A stretch of 64,000 nucleotides of DNA from Bog-159 sp049511415 (GTDB lineage: Bacteria; Acidobacteriota; Terriglobia; Bryobacterales; Bryobacteraceae): the NCBI GenBank assembly GCA_049511415.1, contig JBEKYC010000041.1, positions 1-64,000 on the forward strand, in the 5' to 3' direction. Made by a program: the position numbers and the translations under genes. Below the pieces are notes generated by a model, which worked only from the letters and a program-made list of their open reading frames with translations, did not search any database and was not told the DNA's origin. Shown here one piece after another: positions 63,729 to 64,000 of the stretch (position 1 is the stretch's first letter; every line of letters starts with the position of its first letter).

Positions 63729-64000
63729 TGGCCGACAAAGAACAATTCGAACTGCTGATGCACGACGTGGACGCCTGGAACAACTGGCGCGCGAAAAACC
63801 CCAAGACGAAGCCGGACCTGGCTTACGCGGTGATGCGCGGCGCGAATCTGACGCTGGCCAACCTGGCGCATGCGCATCTCGGCGAAGCCGACTTGGTGCT
63901 GGCCAATCTGCGCGGCGCGGATCTGCGGCACGCCGACTTGCGCGGCGCCAACCTGGTGGGCGCGCGGCTGACGGGCGTGGACCTGACGCAGGCCAACATT
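63728..64000 (+). CDS. Pentapeptide-repeat protein, N-terminal part
   Basis: Open to the window end; 91 residues visible. Start ATG overlaps the previous stop as TAATG. A 30-residue lead (ADKEQFELLMHDVDAWNNW) is followed by A(D/N)LxxAxL-type five-residue repeats (MRGANLTLANLAHAHLGEAD and onward), which form a right-handed quadrilateral beta-helix. Such proteins can be DNA mimics or have unknown structural roles. No more can be said from the fragment. Confidence 0.85.
   Translation, partial: MADKEQFELLMHDVDAWNNWRAKNPKTKPDLAYAVMRGANLTLANLAHAHLGEADLVLANLRGADLRHADLRGANLVGARLTGVDLTQANI

Noticed and set aside
63713..63931. Minus-strand open frame opposite the pentapeptide gene
   Set aside because: Repetitive shadow of the pentapeptide repeats, with no independent signal.

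Overview
The window is a GC-rich, densely packed bacterial chromosome segment. It most resembles an acidobacterium of the Solibacter/Bryobacter type. The reasons are the gene families seen: several large secreted GloVer tandem-repeat and NHL-repeat proteins with TIGR03437-type or IPT C-termini, an Oar-like TonB-dependent receptor with a carboxypeptidase-regulatory domain, a VWFA-related secreted protein, DUF4337 and DUF2254, and a membrane-anchored helix-turn-helix/PD40 regulator. The taxonomic call is inference from family content. No rRNA, tRNA, CRISPR array, transposase or phage gene was found.

Layout. 1-2635 (+) is a tightly coupled catabolic-looking run: partial cyclase, aminoglycoside-phosphotransferase-like kinase, histidine phosphatase and MaoC hydratase. 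2626-11764 (-) holds ferrochelatase, a broken Uma2 gene, an S9 peptidase, then rho, engB, lon and clpX. 11765-16584 separates clpX from tig; it contains a fragment of an IPT domain, an HTH-TM-PD40 regulator, a divergent GloVer-IPT secreted protein and a small secreted protein. No clpP lies between tig and clpX. 17995-21979 has a YfcE-like phosphoesterase, an orphan MNT nucleotidyltransferase, pyrF, selD and a C45 autoproteolytic hydrolase. selD is itself a selenoprotein gene: its TGA codon 19 replaces the active-site Cys and a SECIS-like hairpin follows.

22071-29049 (-) is a six-gene run: two FtsX-type permeases, an HlyD-type adaptor, an ATPase, DUF4337 and a secreted GloVer/TIGR03437 protein. 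29082-32427 (+) has tadA and an NHL-repeat protein. 32435-38072 (-) holds an amino-acid APC permease, DUF2254, a mutarotase-like secreted protein and a KimA-like permease; a 19-bp repeat precedes two of these genes. 38308-42357 (+) has a DUF255/thioredoxin-fold protein, Tpx and a MurJ-like flippase. 42354-44748 (-) has a lone receiver, a VWA protein and a methyltransferase.

44830-55244 looks like a functional neighbourhood. A secreted penicillin acylase and a TonB protein with an N-terminal degenerate JAB/MPN-like domain converge on a (-) set: a TonB-dependent receptor, a HemN-like radical SAM enzyme, a halogenase-like flavoenzyme and a PaaK-like AMP ligase. 55330-64000 carries a second broken Uma2 gene, a third GloVer protein, GNAT, DinB, Lhr helicase, FabI, a RimI-like GNAT and the start of a pentapeptide-repeat protein.

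Mobile or repetitive signals are small: a dispersed palindromic element (three clear copies plus one degenerate), a REP-like palindrome between lon and engB, an ACAGATGA-type repeat, two eroded Uma2 genes and the IPT fragment. The strongest items for follow-up are the selenocysteine-containing SelD, the JAB-TonB fusion, the receptor/radical SAM/flavoenzyme/ligase cluster, and the membrane regulator facing a secreted repeat protein across a pair of direct repeats.
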